From the NCBI GenBank assembly GCA_963823275.1, contig CAWGKW010000002.1, positions 1,178,001 through 1,242,000 of the forward strand: DNA of 64,000 bases, in the 5' to 3' direction. The stretch comes from RHKX01 sp963823275. GTDB lineage: Bacteria > Actinomycetota > Thermoleophilia > Solirubrobacterales > 70-9. Each line of letters starts with the position of its first letter. Position 1 is the stretch's first letter. Under the pieces are notes generated by a model. It worked only from the letters and a program-made list of their open reading frames with translations, ran no database searches and was not told where the DNA came from. A program made the translations under genes and the position numbers. Below, one piece after another: positions 8,291 to 15,564 of this stretch.

Positions 8291-8296
8291 AATCTA
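8291..8296 (-). promoter_or_regulatory. -10 box TAGATT of leaderless carbonic anhydrase gene
   Basis: On the minus strand TAGATT, GGCCGGC (seven bases), GTG 8283. It moves the start 31 codons downstream of the longest frame. Confidence 0.55.
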
Positions 8297-8361
8297 TCGG
8301 CGTCGGCAGATGCGGATGCCCGCCGGGGGTGCGGCGTCCTGCGCGGTTTTCCCATTCGGAG

Positions 8362-8367
8362 TAGGTT
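8362..8367 (+). promoter_or_regulatory. -10 box TAGGTT of leaderless membrane-protein gene
   Basis: TAGGTT, GCGGCGC (seven bases), ATG 8375. It supports the ATG over the in-frame TTG at 8366, which would lie within the box. Confidence 0.6.
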
Positions 8368-8374
8368 GCGGCGC

Positions 8375-9109
8375 ATGGAAGCAGCAACACCACCCCCGGC
8401 CCCCGCACCACCACCACCGACCTCAGGAGGTTCTCAGCCCATCTCCGTCGGCAAGGTGATCAACGACGCGCTCGGGCTCTACACCTCGAACCTTGGAGTC
8501 CTCGTGATCACCGGGCTCGCGGTGGCGGTCATCTTCGGCTTGATCAACGGGTTTCTCAACAACGAGGGCGGGGCGTTCCTTCAACTGGTCGCCTGGATCC
8601 TTCAATTGGTGGCCACCGCGATCTACACCGGCTTCGTCGTCAAGCTCGTCCAGGACGTGCGGGACGGTCGGCGCGATCAGTCGGTCGGCGAGCTGGTCTC
8701 GGCCGCCACTCCGGCGATCGGATCGCTGGTCGTCTTCGGCATCCTCTCGGGCTTTGCGATCGGTATCGGATTCATCTTCCTGATCATTCCCGGGCTGATC
8801 CTGATGACGATCTGGTCGGTCGGCGCCCCCGCGATCGTCGCCGAGGGCCGCGGCCCGATCGAGGCATTCGGGCGGAGCTATGAGCTCGTCAGGGGACAGA
8901 CCTGGACCGTCTTCGGCGTCCTCGTCGTCGTCTTCCTGATCATGCTCGCGGCGGCCCTGATCGCCGGAATCATCGGAGCGGCGATCGGCGGAGTCGTCGG
9001 CGCGGTGATCGTCGCCATTCTGGTTCTGGCGCTGTTCATGCCGATCTCCGCCCTGGTTGCGAGCACTCTGTTCTTCGACCTCGGCGGCGGGGCCAACTCC
9101 GCGCTCTGA
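8375..9109 (+). CDS. Multi-pass membrane protein, 244 aa, unknown function
   Basis: An N-terminal Pro/Ala-rich segment (~25 residues) is followed by about five to six hydrophobic helices: LGVLVITGLAVAVIFGLI, LVAWILQLVATAIYTGFV, LVVFGILSGFAIGIGFIFLII, LVVVFLIMLAAALIAGIIG, and a Gly/Val-rich C-terminal one. The loop GRGPIEAFGRSYELVRG resembles the conserved amphipathic loop of glycerophosphodiester-phosphodiesterase-type membrane domains (the DUF7544/DUF975-like group). Function unknown. It is monocistronic, with a hairpin terminator after it. Confidence 0.8.
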   Translation: MEAATPPPAPAPPPPTSGGSQPISVGKVINDALGLYTSNLGVLVITGLAVAVIFGLINGFLNNEGGAFLQLVAWILQLVATAIYTGFVVKLVQDVRDGRRDQSVGELVSAATPAIGSLVVFGILSGFAIGIGFIFLIIPGLILMTIWSVGAPAIVAEGRGPIEAFGRSYELVRGQTWTVFGVLVVVFLIMLAAALIAGIIGAAIGGVVGAVIVAILVLALFMPISALVASTLFFDLGGGANSAL

Positions 9110-9131
9110 TCACGGCAGCCGGCTTGGTTTC

Positions 9132-9172
9132 ATCGAGGGGGTCGGTGGGTCCCGGCCCCCTCGATCCCTTCT
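9132..9172 (+). terminator. Hairpin after the membrane-protein gene
   Basis: 10-bp perfect arms ATCGAGGGGG (9132-9141) and CCCCCTCGAT (9156-9165) followed by CCCTTCT. The T-tract is weak, but the place between two plus-strand genes suits a terminator. Confidence 0.5.
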
Positions 9173-9179
9173 CAGCCCG

Positions 9180-9782
9180 ATGACGCGCGTCGACTTCGCC
9201 CCATCTGAAGACCCCCGGGGCCTCTATCGGTTGCTCAACTCGGTCGTTGTCCCGCGCCCGATTGCCTGGGTCTCCTCGACATCCGCCGACGGGATCGACA
9301 ATCTCGCTCCCCACTCCTTCTTCACGGTCTCCTCAGCCGATCCGCCGGTCGTCCAGTTCACGTCGGTGGGCCGGAAGGACACCCTTACGAACGTCCTGGG
9401 GACCGGGGAGTTCGTCGTCAATCTCGCCCCCGAGCAACTGTTCGAGCAGGTGAACGCCTCGGCGACCGACTTCCCCCCGGATCGGGACGAGTTCGCCGAG
9501 GTCGGGGTCGACCGGGAGCCGAGTCTCAGGGTGAGGCCTCCCCGTGTCGCCGAATCACCGGTGGCGATCGAGTGCGTTCTTCGCGGGACCGAGGACTTCG
9601 GAGCTTCGGTCGTCGTGTTCGGGACCGTCGTCCTGATCAGCATCGACGAATCGGTCCTGATCGACGGTCACCCGGAGATCCGCCTGCTTCGTCCCCTGGC
9701 TCGCTTGGGCAAGCGCGAGTGGAGCACGATCGGCGAGATCAGGGAGCTCGAGCGGAGCAGGTTCGCGGACTGGCCGACGTAG
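9180..9782 (+). CDS. Flavin reductase-like FMN-binding domain protein
   Basis: A 200-residue protein of the split-barrel flavin reductase family: FYRLLNSVVVPRPIAWVST-type N-terminus (YRLLNSVVVPRPIAWV), then NLAPHSFFTVSSADPPVVQF and TLTNVLGTGEFVVNL, a typical FMN-binding sequence. It likely binds FMN and uses or supplies reduced flavin. The substrate is unknown and no partner monooxygenase is nearby. The ATG at 9180 was chosen because the frame extending further upstream would run into the terminator hairpin and the previous gene. Confidence 0.87.
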   Translation: MTRVDFAPSEDPRGLYRLLNSVVVPRPIAWVSSTSADGIDNLAPHSFFTVSSADPPVVQFTSVGRKDTLTNVLGTGEFVVNLAPEQLFEQVNASATDFPPDRDEFAEVGVDREPSLRVRPPRVAESPVAIECVLRGTEDFGASVVVFGTVVLISIDESVLIDGHPEIRLLRPLARLGKREWSTIGEIRELERSRFADWPT

Positions 9783-9817
9783 CGGCCGGCTCCGATTGCG
9801 CGTCCGGTCCTCGCGCC

Positions 9818-10144
9818 CTACCGGCCGAGCAGCCTGGAGAGGAACCCACCCGGCTTGGGGCTCGGAATCGGGCCCTTGGCCTGCACCGGCTTTGCCATCT
9901 CAGGCAGCTCGGCGGCGGTGATCGCGAGCGTCACGGCGCCCTCGAAGGTCCGCGCCACCTCCGGGGCATCGACGAAGCGGGTCGTCCCCTCGTTGTCGGT
10001 GATCTCGAAACCGTCGAGGATGTGCTCGGTGAAGTTGTCCTCGACCCGCCTGACCTTGCCGACGGGCTCGCCGGCGCTGTCGTAGACGGTGGTACCCCGC
10101 TCGATCGCGGTGTAGTGGACAGGGCTTCCGTATTCCTCACTCAT
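9818..10144 (-). CDS. Small PRC-barrel-like protein, 108 aa
   Basis: Residues ~10-45 (ERGTTVYDSAGEPVGKVRRV and DGFEI) look like a PRC-barrel, a small beta-barrel found in RimM and in stress and photosystem proteins. The C-terminus (PSPKPGGFLSRLLGR) is basic and amphipathic. The ATG at 10144 was chosen over a frame opening at 10189 because a TATTCT box ends seven bases upstream. It is divergent from the DUF3052 gene, with overlapping -10 boxes. Function unknown. Confidence 0.7.
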   Translation of the reverse strand: MSEEYGSPVHYTAIERGTTVYDSAGEPVGKVRRVEDNFTEHILDGFEITDNEGTTRFVDAPEVARTFEGAVTLAITAAELPEMAKPVQAKGPIPSPKPGGFLSRLLGR

Positions 10145-10151
10145 CGAGGGA

Positions 10152-10161
10152 AGAATACGGT
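10152..10161. promoter_or_regulatory. Overlapping divergent -10 boxes (TATTCT minus, TACGGT plus)
   Basis: The minus-strand box TATTCT (10152-10157) lies seven bases from ATG 10144; the plus-strand box TACGGT (10156-10161) lies six bases from ATG 10168. The boxes share two base pairs, so both leaderless genes start from one 23-bp intergenic segment and only one polymerase can open it at a time. Confidence 0.6.
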
Positions 10162-10167
10162 TACCGG

Positions 10168-10572
10168 ATGGCCGGCTACTCGAGGACACCGCTCGCAGGG
10201 AAACTTGGGGTCAAGCCCGGCGGCCGGATCGCGTTCTCCTCCGCCCCCGCCGGCTTCGGGAAGTTGCTCATCCCCCTTCCCGAGGGCGTGACGATCAAGC
10301 GTGCCGTTCGCGGGCCGCTCGACGTCATCGTCGCCTTTCACACCCGGCGGGCGGCGCTGGAGAGGGGCATGCCGGCGCTGATGAGAGCGATGGAACCGGC
10401 CTGCGGGCTGTGGATCGCCTGGCCGAAGCGGGCATCGGGAGTCGAGACCGACGTCAGCGAAGGCGTGGTCCGCGAGATCGGGCTCGCCGCGGGGCTCGTC
10501 GACAACAAGATCTGCGCGATCGATGAAACCTGGTCGGGCCTGAGGTTCGTCTACCGGCTTTCGGATCGCTGA
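10168..10572 (+). CDS. DUF3052 family protein, 134 aa
   Basis: The N-terminus GYSRTPLAGKLGVKPGGRI and the segment AMEPACGLWIAWPKRASG with the end DETWSGLRFVYR match DUF3052, a widespread actinobacterial family without a firm function (a GYSGTPLAKKLGIK-type start is its hallmark). The start is fixed by the TACGGT box. Its last 22 bp overlap the end of the convergent hydrolase gene. Confidence 0.85.
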   Translation: MAGYSRTPLAGKLGVKPGGRIAFSSAPAGFGKLLIPLPEGVTIKRAVRGPLDVIVAFHTRRAALERGMPALMRAMEPACGLWIAWPKRASGVETDVSEGVVREIGLAAGLVDNKICAIDETWSGLRFVYRLSDR

Positions 10573-11390
10573 ACGGCGCCACAGAACGCGGCGATCTCCC
10601 TCGAGAGCCTCCCCCCCTGCCAGGCGAGCGGGCTCTCGCCCTCCCTCTCGCTGACGAGGGTCGCGCTCGGGATCGCGGCCGTCCAGGCCTCGGCCACGGC
10701 GAACGGGTGGCCGGGATCAGATTCGTCGTGGCTGGCCACCACGAGGGTCGGTACCGCCAGCGCCTCGAGCTCGCCGATCCCCTCGAAGGGCAACGAGCGC
10801 GGGACCTCGTGGATCGCCTCGGCGACCGCGTCGAGGTCACGGTGGCGTTCGAGCCGATCACGAGCGATCCGAACGAGCGTGTCGTGCCAGTCGGGGTTCA
10901 TCCCCTCCTCGTAGGCGGCGATGAAGCCGTCGACCCCGCCCCGCTCGAGCCCGCCGGCGAGGGCGTCCCATTCGGCCAATGAGCTCGCATCGAGCGGGAT
11001 GCCGAGACTGGCCGGGCCGATCAGCACCAATCCCGCGAATCGGGAGGTATCGCGCAGCGCCAGGTTGACGATCGTGTGGGCTCCCATCGAGTGTCCGGCG
11101 AGGAACGGCCGCCGCCCGTTGCCTGCCGCGGCGTCAACGACGGCGCCGAGATCGTCGGCGAGCCGTTCGTAATCGTATTCCCCGCTCGGGCCCCGCTCGC
11201 TCTCGCCGTGTCCACGTGCGTCGTAGCGGATCAGCTCGTATCCGGCCCGTGGCAGCGTCCGTGAGCCGTGAACGACGAGATCGCGGTGGGCGGTCAGTCC
11301 GTGGGCGAGAACGATCGGATACCCCTCCCCCTCGCGAGCTCCGCGCAGGATGATCCCGCCGTTTTCGACCTCGAACCCTGTGGCGGTCAA
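10551..11390 (-). CDS. Alpha/beta hydrolase, 279 aa
   Basis: Shows the oxyanion-loop LAHGLTAHRD, the nucleophile elbow GHSMGAH (Ser) and an acidic residue in ASHDESDPGHP. The usual C-terminal catalytic His is not visible: where a GHS-type motif is expected the sequence reads EGESPLAWQGGRLS. It may be a family-specific variant or use another His. The ATG overlaps the stop of the peroxiredoxin gene by 4 bp (ATGA), so the two are translationally coupled in the cyclophilin-peroxiredoxin-hydrolase operon. Substrate unknown. Confidence 0.85.
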   Translation of the reverse strand: MTATGFEVENGGIILRGAREGEGYPIVLAHGLTAHRDLVVHGSRTLPRAGYELIRYDARGHGESERGPSGEYDYERLADDLGAVVDAAAGNGRRPFLAGHSMGAHTIVNLALRDTSRFAGLVLIGPASLGIPLDASSLAEWDALAGGLERGGVDGFIAAYEEGMNPDWHDTLVRIARDRLERHRDLDAVAEAIHEVPRSLPFEGIGELEALAVPTLVVASHDESDPGHPFAVAEAWTAAIPSATLVSEREGESPLAWQGGRLSREIAAFCGAVQRSESR

Positions 11391-11860
11391 GCCGCGGGCG
11401 CGGACCGCGCCTCGTCGAGGGCCGAGCGGAGATCGCCCGTGTCCTCGAATCCGAGCCCGACGAGCGCCACCTTGCGGTAGCGGAGGTTGCCCTCGGGGTC
11501 GATGACGAAGACGGCTCGCCTGACGAACCCGCCGCCCGGGGCGAGGACGCCGTAGTCGCGGGCCACCCCCTTGTCGACGTCGGCGGCCAGTGGGACCGTC
11601 AGCCCGTGCTCGGTGATGAACTCTTCGTGAGAGGCGACATCCTGGGGGGAGATCCCGACCACGTCGGCATCAAGCTCGTCGATCTGTTCCCGTCCGTCGC
11701 GGTAGTTGCAGAACTGCTTGGTGCAGGTCGGGGTGAAATCGCCCGGGTAGAAGGCCAGGATGACCCACCGGCCACGCCGCTCGCTGAGCGTGAAGTCGGC
11801 ATCGCCAGTCCACGGAAGGGTGAAATCCGGTGCTCTTTCGCCAACCTTCAGCTTCGCCAT
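11387..11860 (-). CDS. bcp: Peroxiredoxin, Bcp/PrxQ type
   Basis: Reduces hydroperoxides. The 157-residue protein has the thioredoxin-like core VGERAPDFTL, the peroxidatic motif DFTPTCTKQFC with a second Cys five residues on (the PrxQ/Bcp resolving pattern), and VFVIDPEGNLRY. Ends Ala-rich. It lies 3 bp after the cyclophilin gene and overlaps the hydrolase gene by 4 bp. The likely reductant is a thioredoxin. Confidence 0.93.
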   Translation of the reverse strand: MAKLKVGERAPDFTLPWTGDADFTLSERRGRWVILAFYPGDFTPTCTKQFCNYRDGREQIDELDADVVGISPQDVASHEEFITEHGLTVPLAADVDKGVARDYGVLAPGGGFVRRAVFVIDPEGNLRYRKVALVGLGFEDTGDLRSALDEARSAPAA

Positions 11861-11863
11861 CGT

Positions 11864-12538
11864 TCAGCCCTCTGGGGTCGCCGAGTTGATCACCACGGGC
11901 ATGCTCGGGGGGCCGTCGGATCCGGGGGTGCCGAGCGCGTCGATGGCCTCGACCGTCTCGAGCCCGTCGGTGACCTCGCCGACGAGTGCGTAGTCGGCCG
12001 GCAGGCCGGCGTCGGCTCCGGTGACCACATAGAACTGGCTCCCCGAACGCCCGGGCGGCTCCACCTCGCTCTTGGCCATGGCGACGATGCCCTTCGTGTA
12101 GGCAAGGTCCGACGGCGGCTTCTCGTCGATGCTGTAGCCGGGGCCGCCGGTACCCGCCAGCTGCGGATCGCTGCCGAGCGGGTCGCCGCCCTGGATGACG
12201 AAGCCGGGAACGACCCGATGGAAGACGGTGCCGTCGAACAATCCCTCCTCGGCCAGGTACTGGAAGGAGGCCGCTGTCTTCGGCGCGCGGTCGTCGAAGG
12301 TGACCGTGAAGCTGCCGCAGCTCGTATCGAATCTGACGCCGTCGGCGGTTGGGGCGTCGGCCTTGGGGGCGGCCAGCTCGGGGTCGGGCTTCGGGTCCGG
12401 TGCGTCGACCGTTTCGCATCGAGCCTCGGTCGAGGAGTCGGCGGTGGTGCTCTCGTCGCCGCCACAGGAGGCGAGAAATGCCACACACGTCGCGCCGGCG
12501 ACGGCGGAAGCGATGATCAGCGGGATTCGTTTGAGCAC
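11864..12538 (-). CDS. Lipoprotein cyclophilin-type peptidyl-prolyl isomerase
   Basis: Extracytoplasmic proline isomerase anchored by lipid. From the GTG at 12538 the protein is 224 residues, with a short basic start, hydrophobic stretch and lipobox LASC (C25), a Ser/Thr/Asp linker, then a cyclophilin domain: FDDRAPKTAASFQYLAEEG, DGTVFHRVVPGFVIQGGDP, GSQFYVVTGAD. Longer frames open at 12574 and 12673, but a TAGGCT box lies seven bases upstream of the GTG and the shorter form gives a standard lipoprotein signal. It is the first gene of an operon with bcp and a hydrolase. Confidence 0.9.
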   Translation of the reverse strand: MLKRIPLIIASAVAGATCVAFLASCGGDESTTADSSTEARCETVDAPDPKPDPELAAPKADAPTADGVRFDTSCGSFTVTFDDRAPKTAASFQYLAEEGLFDGTVFHRVVPGFVIQGGDPLGSDPQLAGTGGPGYSIDEKPPSDLAYTKGIVAMAKSEVEPPGRSGSQFYVVTGADAGLPADYALVGEVTDGLETVEAIDALGTPGSDGPPSMPVVINSATPEG

Positions 12539-12545
12539 GCGCGGC

Positions 12546-12551
12546 AGCCTA
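12546..12551 (-). promoter_or_regulatory. -10 box TAGGCT of leaderless cyclophilin operon
   Basis: On the minus strand TAGGCT, seven bases, GTG 12538. It chooses the GTG over two longer in-frame ATG starts. Confidence 0.55.
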
Positions 12552-12586
12552 ACGTGTTGGCGGATTGCGATCATGGCCCGGTGAGC

Positions 12587-13246
12587 ATGAATCCCCGTTC
12601 CAACGATGAGGGTGGAGGTCCGCCCATCCGGGTCAGGCTGATCGGGCGTGCACTGAATGCCACCGTCGCCCATGCGCCGTGGCTATGGCCGGTACTGAAG
12701 CGGCCGATGACCTCCTACTTCGACGATCGTGCGCCCACCTGGGATGAGCGCACGGGTGCTCCCGGTGTCGACCACCTCGCGCCCCTGGCGGTGGCGGTGA
12801 CCAAGATCGATCGCCGTCCCGAGCGTGCGCTCGATGTAGGCACCGGAACGGGCGTAGCCGCCCTGTTCGTCGCGCGCGAGTTCCCGCACGCTTCCGTGCG
12901 CGGGGTGGATGTCTCCGAGGAGATGATCCGCAAGGCGAAGGCCAAGGTCGGTCTCGACCCCGAGGGTCGGGTGGCGTTTCGCGTGGCCGACGCCGCGGCC
13001 CTCCCCTACGACGACGGCGGGTTCGATCTCGTCACCCTGCTCAACATGCCCCCGTTCTTCGGCGAGATCTCCCGCGTATTGCGACACAGCGGGCACGTCA
13101 TCGTCGCCGCCAGCTCCGGCGAGCAGACGCCGTTCTTCACCCCCGACGCGGTCCTCGAGCGCGGGTTCAGGCGCCATGGGATGACGCTGGTCAAGGCGGG
13201 CCGGATCGGCCGCGGTTCCTACTTCGTCGCGCGCAAGGGCGACTGA
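12587..13246 (+). CDS. SAM-dependent class I methyltransferase, 219 aa
   Basis: The SAM-binding motif ALDVGTGTG lies at ~81-89, followed by RGVDVSEEMIRKAK, VADAAALPYDDGGFDLVTLLN and RVLRHSGHVIVA, as in UbiE/Methyltransf_11 proteins. Substrate unknown. It heads a tightly packed plus-strand operon: the next gene starts 3 bp after its stop. The ATG at 12587 was chosen; a GTG two codons earlier is possible. A TAACGT box near 12550 could serve it with a ~20-nt leader. Confidence 0.85.
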   Translation: MNPRSNDEGGGPPIRVRLIGRALNATVAHAPWLWPVLKRPMTSYFDDRAPTWDERTGAPGVDHLAPLAVAVTKIDRRPERALDVGTGTGVAALFVAREFPHASVRGVDVSEEMIRKAKAKVGLDPEGRVAFRVADAAALPYDDGGFDLVTLLNMPPFFGEISRVLRHSGHVIVAASSGEQTPFFTPDAVLERGFRRHGMTLVKAGRIGRGSYFVARKGD

Positions 13247-13249
13247 GTG

Positions 13250-14146
13250 ATGTCGATGGCCGGAGACGAGCCCCGGTATGCGCTGCTGGTCAACCCCTCA
13301 GCCGGCGCCGGACGCGCTCTCAATCGCCTGCCGGATATCCGAGCGGCGCTGGACCGGCGAACGATGCACCATCGGGTCGTGATGACGACCGGGATCGACC
13401 ACGGTTGCCGGGCGGCCCGGCTGGCGGTTGAGCAGGGCGAGATCCCGGTCGTGGTCAGCGGCGACGGGCTGATCGGCAGGGTCGGCGGGGTGCTCGCCGG
13501 GACCGACACTCCTCTGGGGGTGATTCCCGGGGGGCGCGGCAACGACCTCGCCAGGGTCGTCGGCATCCCCACAGACCCCGACGCGGCCGTCGCGGTCCTC
13601 GCCACGGACAACCGGCGACGGATCGACGTCGGCGAGGTCAACGGCGAGCGCTTCCTCTGCATCGCCAGCTGCGGCTTCGACTCCGACGCGAACCGGATCG
13701 CGAACGAGACGAGCTTCGTCCGAGGAGCGCCCGTCTACGCCTACGCCGCGCTGAAGGCTCTCTGGCAGTGGAAGCCGGCCAGGTTCACCGTGACCGTGGA
13801 CGGCGAAGCAGTCGCGATGACCGGCTACTCGGTGATGGTCGCGAACTCGAAGGCCTACGGCGGTGGCATGTACGTTGCCCCCGATGCGCAGCTCGACGAC
13901 GGTGAGCTCGATGTCGTCACGACCTCCGCGATGCCGAAGCGCCGCTTCCTCGCCGGCATCCCCGACGTCTTCAAGGGCAAACACATCGACAACCCCGAGG
14001 TCCAGGTCCGGCGGGGTCGGGTCGTCGAGGTCGAGGCCGACCGGCCGTTCGACGTCTACGCCGACGGCGATCTGATCGCCGCGCTGCCGGCGAGGATCAC
14101 GGTGTTGGCGGGGGCGCTCGAGCTGATCGCCCCCGTGGAAACGTGA
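13250..14146 (+). CDS. Diacylglycerol/lipid kinase (YegS/DagK family)
   Basis: ATP-dependent phosphorylation of diacylglycerol or a related lipid. The N-terminus YALLVNPSAGAG, then the glycine-rich catalytic loop and GVIPGGRGNDLARVVGIP are family hallmarks. The usual GGDGTxxEV reads SGDGLIGRVGG here, an unusual loop with the DG retained. The C-terminal part (TGYSVMVANSKAYGGGMYVAPDAQLDDGELDV) is typical. Length 298 residues is normal. Its last 4 bp overlap the murT start, so lipid phosphate recycling and wall synthesis are co-transcribed. Confidence 0.9.
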   Translation: MSMAGDEPRYALLVNPSAGAGRALNRLPDIRAALDRRTMHHRVVMTTGIDHGCRAARLAVEQGEIPVVVSGDGLIGRVGGVLAGTDTPLGVIPGGRGNDLARVVGIPTDPDAAVAVLATDNRRRIDVGEVNGERFLCIASCGFDSDANRIANETSFVRGAPVYAYAALKALWQWKPARFTVTVDGEAVAMTGYSVMVANSKAYGGGMYVAPDAQLDDGELDVVTTSAMPKRRFLAGIPDVFKGKHIDNPEVQVRRGRVVEVEADRPFDVYADGDLIAALPARITVLAGALELIAPVET

Positions 14147-15564
14147 GCGCGGCCGCTCCACAGGAGGGCGGCGAGAAGCGGGGAGCCGGCCTCTTCGCCG
14201 CCAAGATCGCCCTTGCCCGGGCGATCGGCGCGCTGAGCCGGAGCACGGGCCGGGGCGGTGGCACCACTCTGCCCGGTCGGGTCCTTCTGCGGACCGCCCC
14301 CGATGCCATCAGCCGCCTCGGCTCCGGACTCCACGGCGAGCGAACGGTGATCAGTGCAACGAACGGCAAGACCACCACCGCCGGAATGCTCGCCTCCGCC
14401 CTCAATGCGGCGGGTCGGGATCCGATCCACAATCGCGCCGGCTCCAACATGGCCTGGGGGGTCGCCACCGCGCTGCTCGAGCAGCGGGGTGAGGAGGGGC
14501 TGTTCGAGGTCGACGAGGCCTGGTTGCCGCAGGTCGTCGAGCAGCTCTCCCCCACCCTGCTCGTCCTCGGCAACCTCTTCCGCGATCAGCTCGACCGCTA
14601 CGGCGAGCTCGAGAAGCTCGCCGACGAGTGGGCCGAGGTGATCTCCCTTCGTGAGGGCTCCACCGGGCTCGTGCTCAACGCCGACGATCCCCTGATCGCC
14701 GACCTCGGCAGGGATCGGGACCTGCGTCGGCGCGAGGGCGTCACGTTCTTCGGCATCGAGGACCCGACCCAGGCCGTTGCGGAGCTCCAGCACGCCTTCG
14801 ATGCCAAGCACTGCCGCCGCTGCGGTTCGCCGTATCGCTACGAGCGTGCCTTCGTGGGCCATCTCGGCCACTACTCGTGTCCGAGCTGCGGAGCGGACCG
14901 ACCGGCCCCCGACGTTTACGCGACCGACATCGAGCTGCGAGGGATCACGGGTTCGGCCTTTCGGGTCCAGACCCCCGCGGGCCGACTGGAGATCGAGCTC
15001 CCGCTGCCCGGCCTCTACAACGTCTACAACGCGATCGCCGCGATCGCGGCCGCGGGAAGGCTCGGGGTCGCTCAGCCGCAGATCCGCAGCGGCCTGCAGT
15101 CGGTGCGGGCGGCGTTCGGGCGGGTGGAGACCATCTCGATCGGCAGCGGAACGCTTTCGATCCTCCTGATCAAGAATCCGGCCGGCGCCAACGAGGTCCT
15201 CCGGACCCTCCAGCTCGAGGCTCTCCGGGTCGGCACCCAGCTCGATCTCTGGATCGCGCTCAACGACCGGATCGCCGACGGCCGGGACGTCTCCTGGATC
15301 TGGGATGCCGACTTCGAGTTGCTGGCTGCCTCGGCCCGGCGGGTCTGGTGCACCGGCTCGAGAGCATCGGAGATCGCTCTCCGGCTGAAGTACGCGGGCT
15401 GGCCGACCGATCGGATCGAGGTCGTCGAGGGAGTCGAGGCGGCGCTAGACCGGGCGCTGGCCGATTCCCCCGGCCGACTCTTCGCGATGCCCACCTACAC
15501 GGCCCTGATCGAGCTTCGCACCCTGCTCTCCAAACGCGGCCTGGTCTCGGAGTTCTGGCGATGA
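14143..15564 (+). CDS. murT: Lipid II isoglutaminyl synthase, ligase subunit MurT
   Basis: With GatD it amidates the D-Glu of lipid II. A Mur-ligase core with P-loop ATNGKTTT (K76) is interrupted by a four-Cys zinc ribbon (C224, C227, C246, C249), a MurT hallmark, followed by a DUF1727 C-terminal domain with LLIKNPAGANEVLRTL. Length 473 is normal. The start is GTG, overlapping the kinase gene by 4 bp. A methyltransferase gene lies between it and gatD, which is unusual because murT and gatD are normally adjacent. Confidence 0.94.
   Translation: MSAAAPQEGGEKRGAGLFAAKIALARAIGALSRSTGRGGGTTLPGRVLLRTAPDAISRLGSGLHGERTVISATNGKTTTAGMLASALNAAGRDPIHNRAGSNMAWGVATALLEQRGEEGLFEVDEAWLPQVVEQLSPTLLVLGNLFRDQLDRYGELEKLADEWAEVISLREGSTGLVLNADDPLIADLGRDRDLRRREGVTFFGIEDPTQAVAELQHAFDAKHCRRCGSPYRYERAFVGHLGHYSCPSCGADRPAPDVYATDIELRGITGSAFRVQTPAGRLEIELPLPGLYNVYNAIAAIAAAGRLGVAQPQIRSGLQSVRAAFGRVETISIGSGTLSILLIKNPAGANEVLRTLQLEALRVGTQLDLWIALNDRIADGRDVSWIWDADFELLAASARRVWCTGSRASEIALRLKYAGWPTDRIEVVEGVEAALDRALADSPGRLFAMPTYTALIELRTLLSKRGLVSEFWR

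Noticed and set aside
11606..12580. N-terminal extension of the methyltransferase frame
   Set aside because: The extension is antisense to bcp and the lipoprotein cyclophilin; the methyltransferase starts at 12587.
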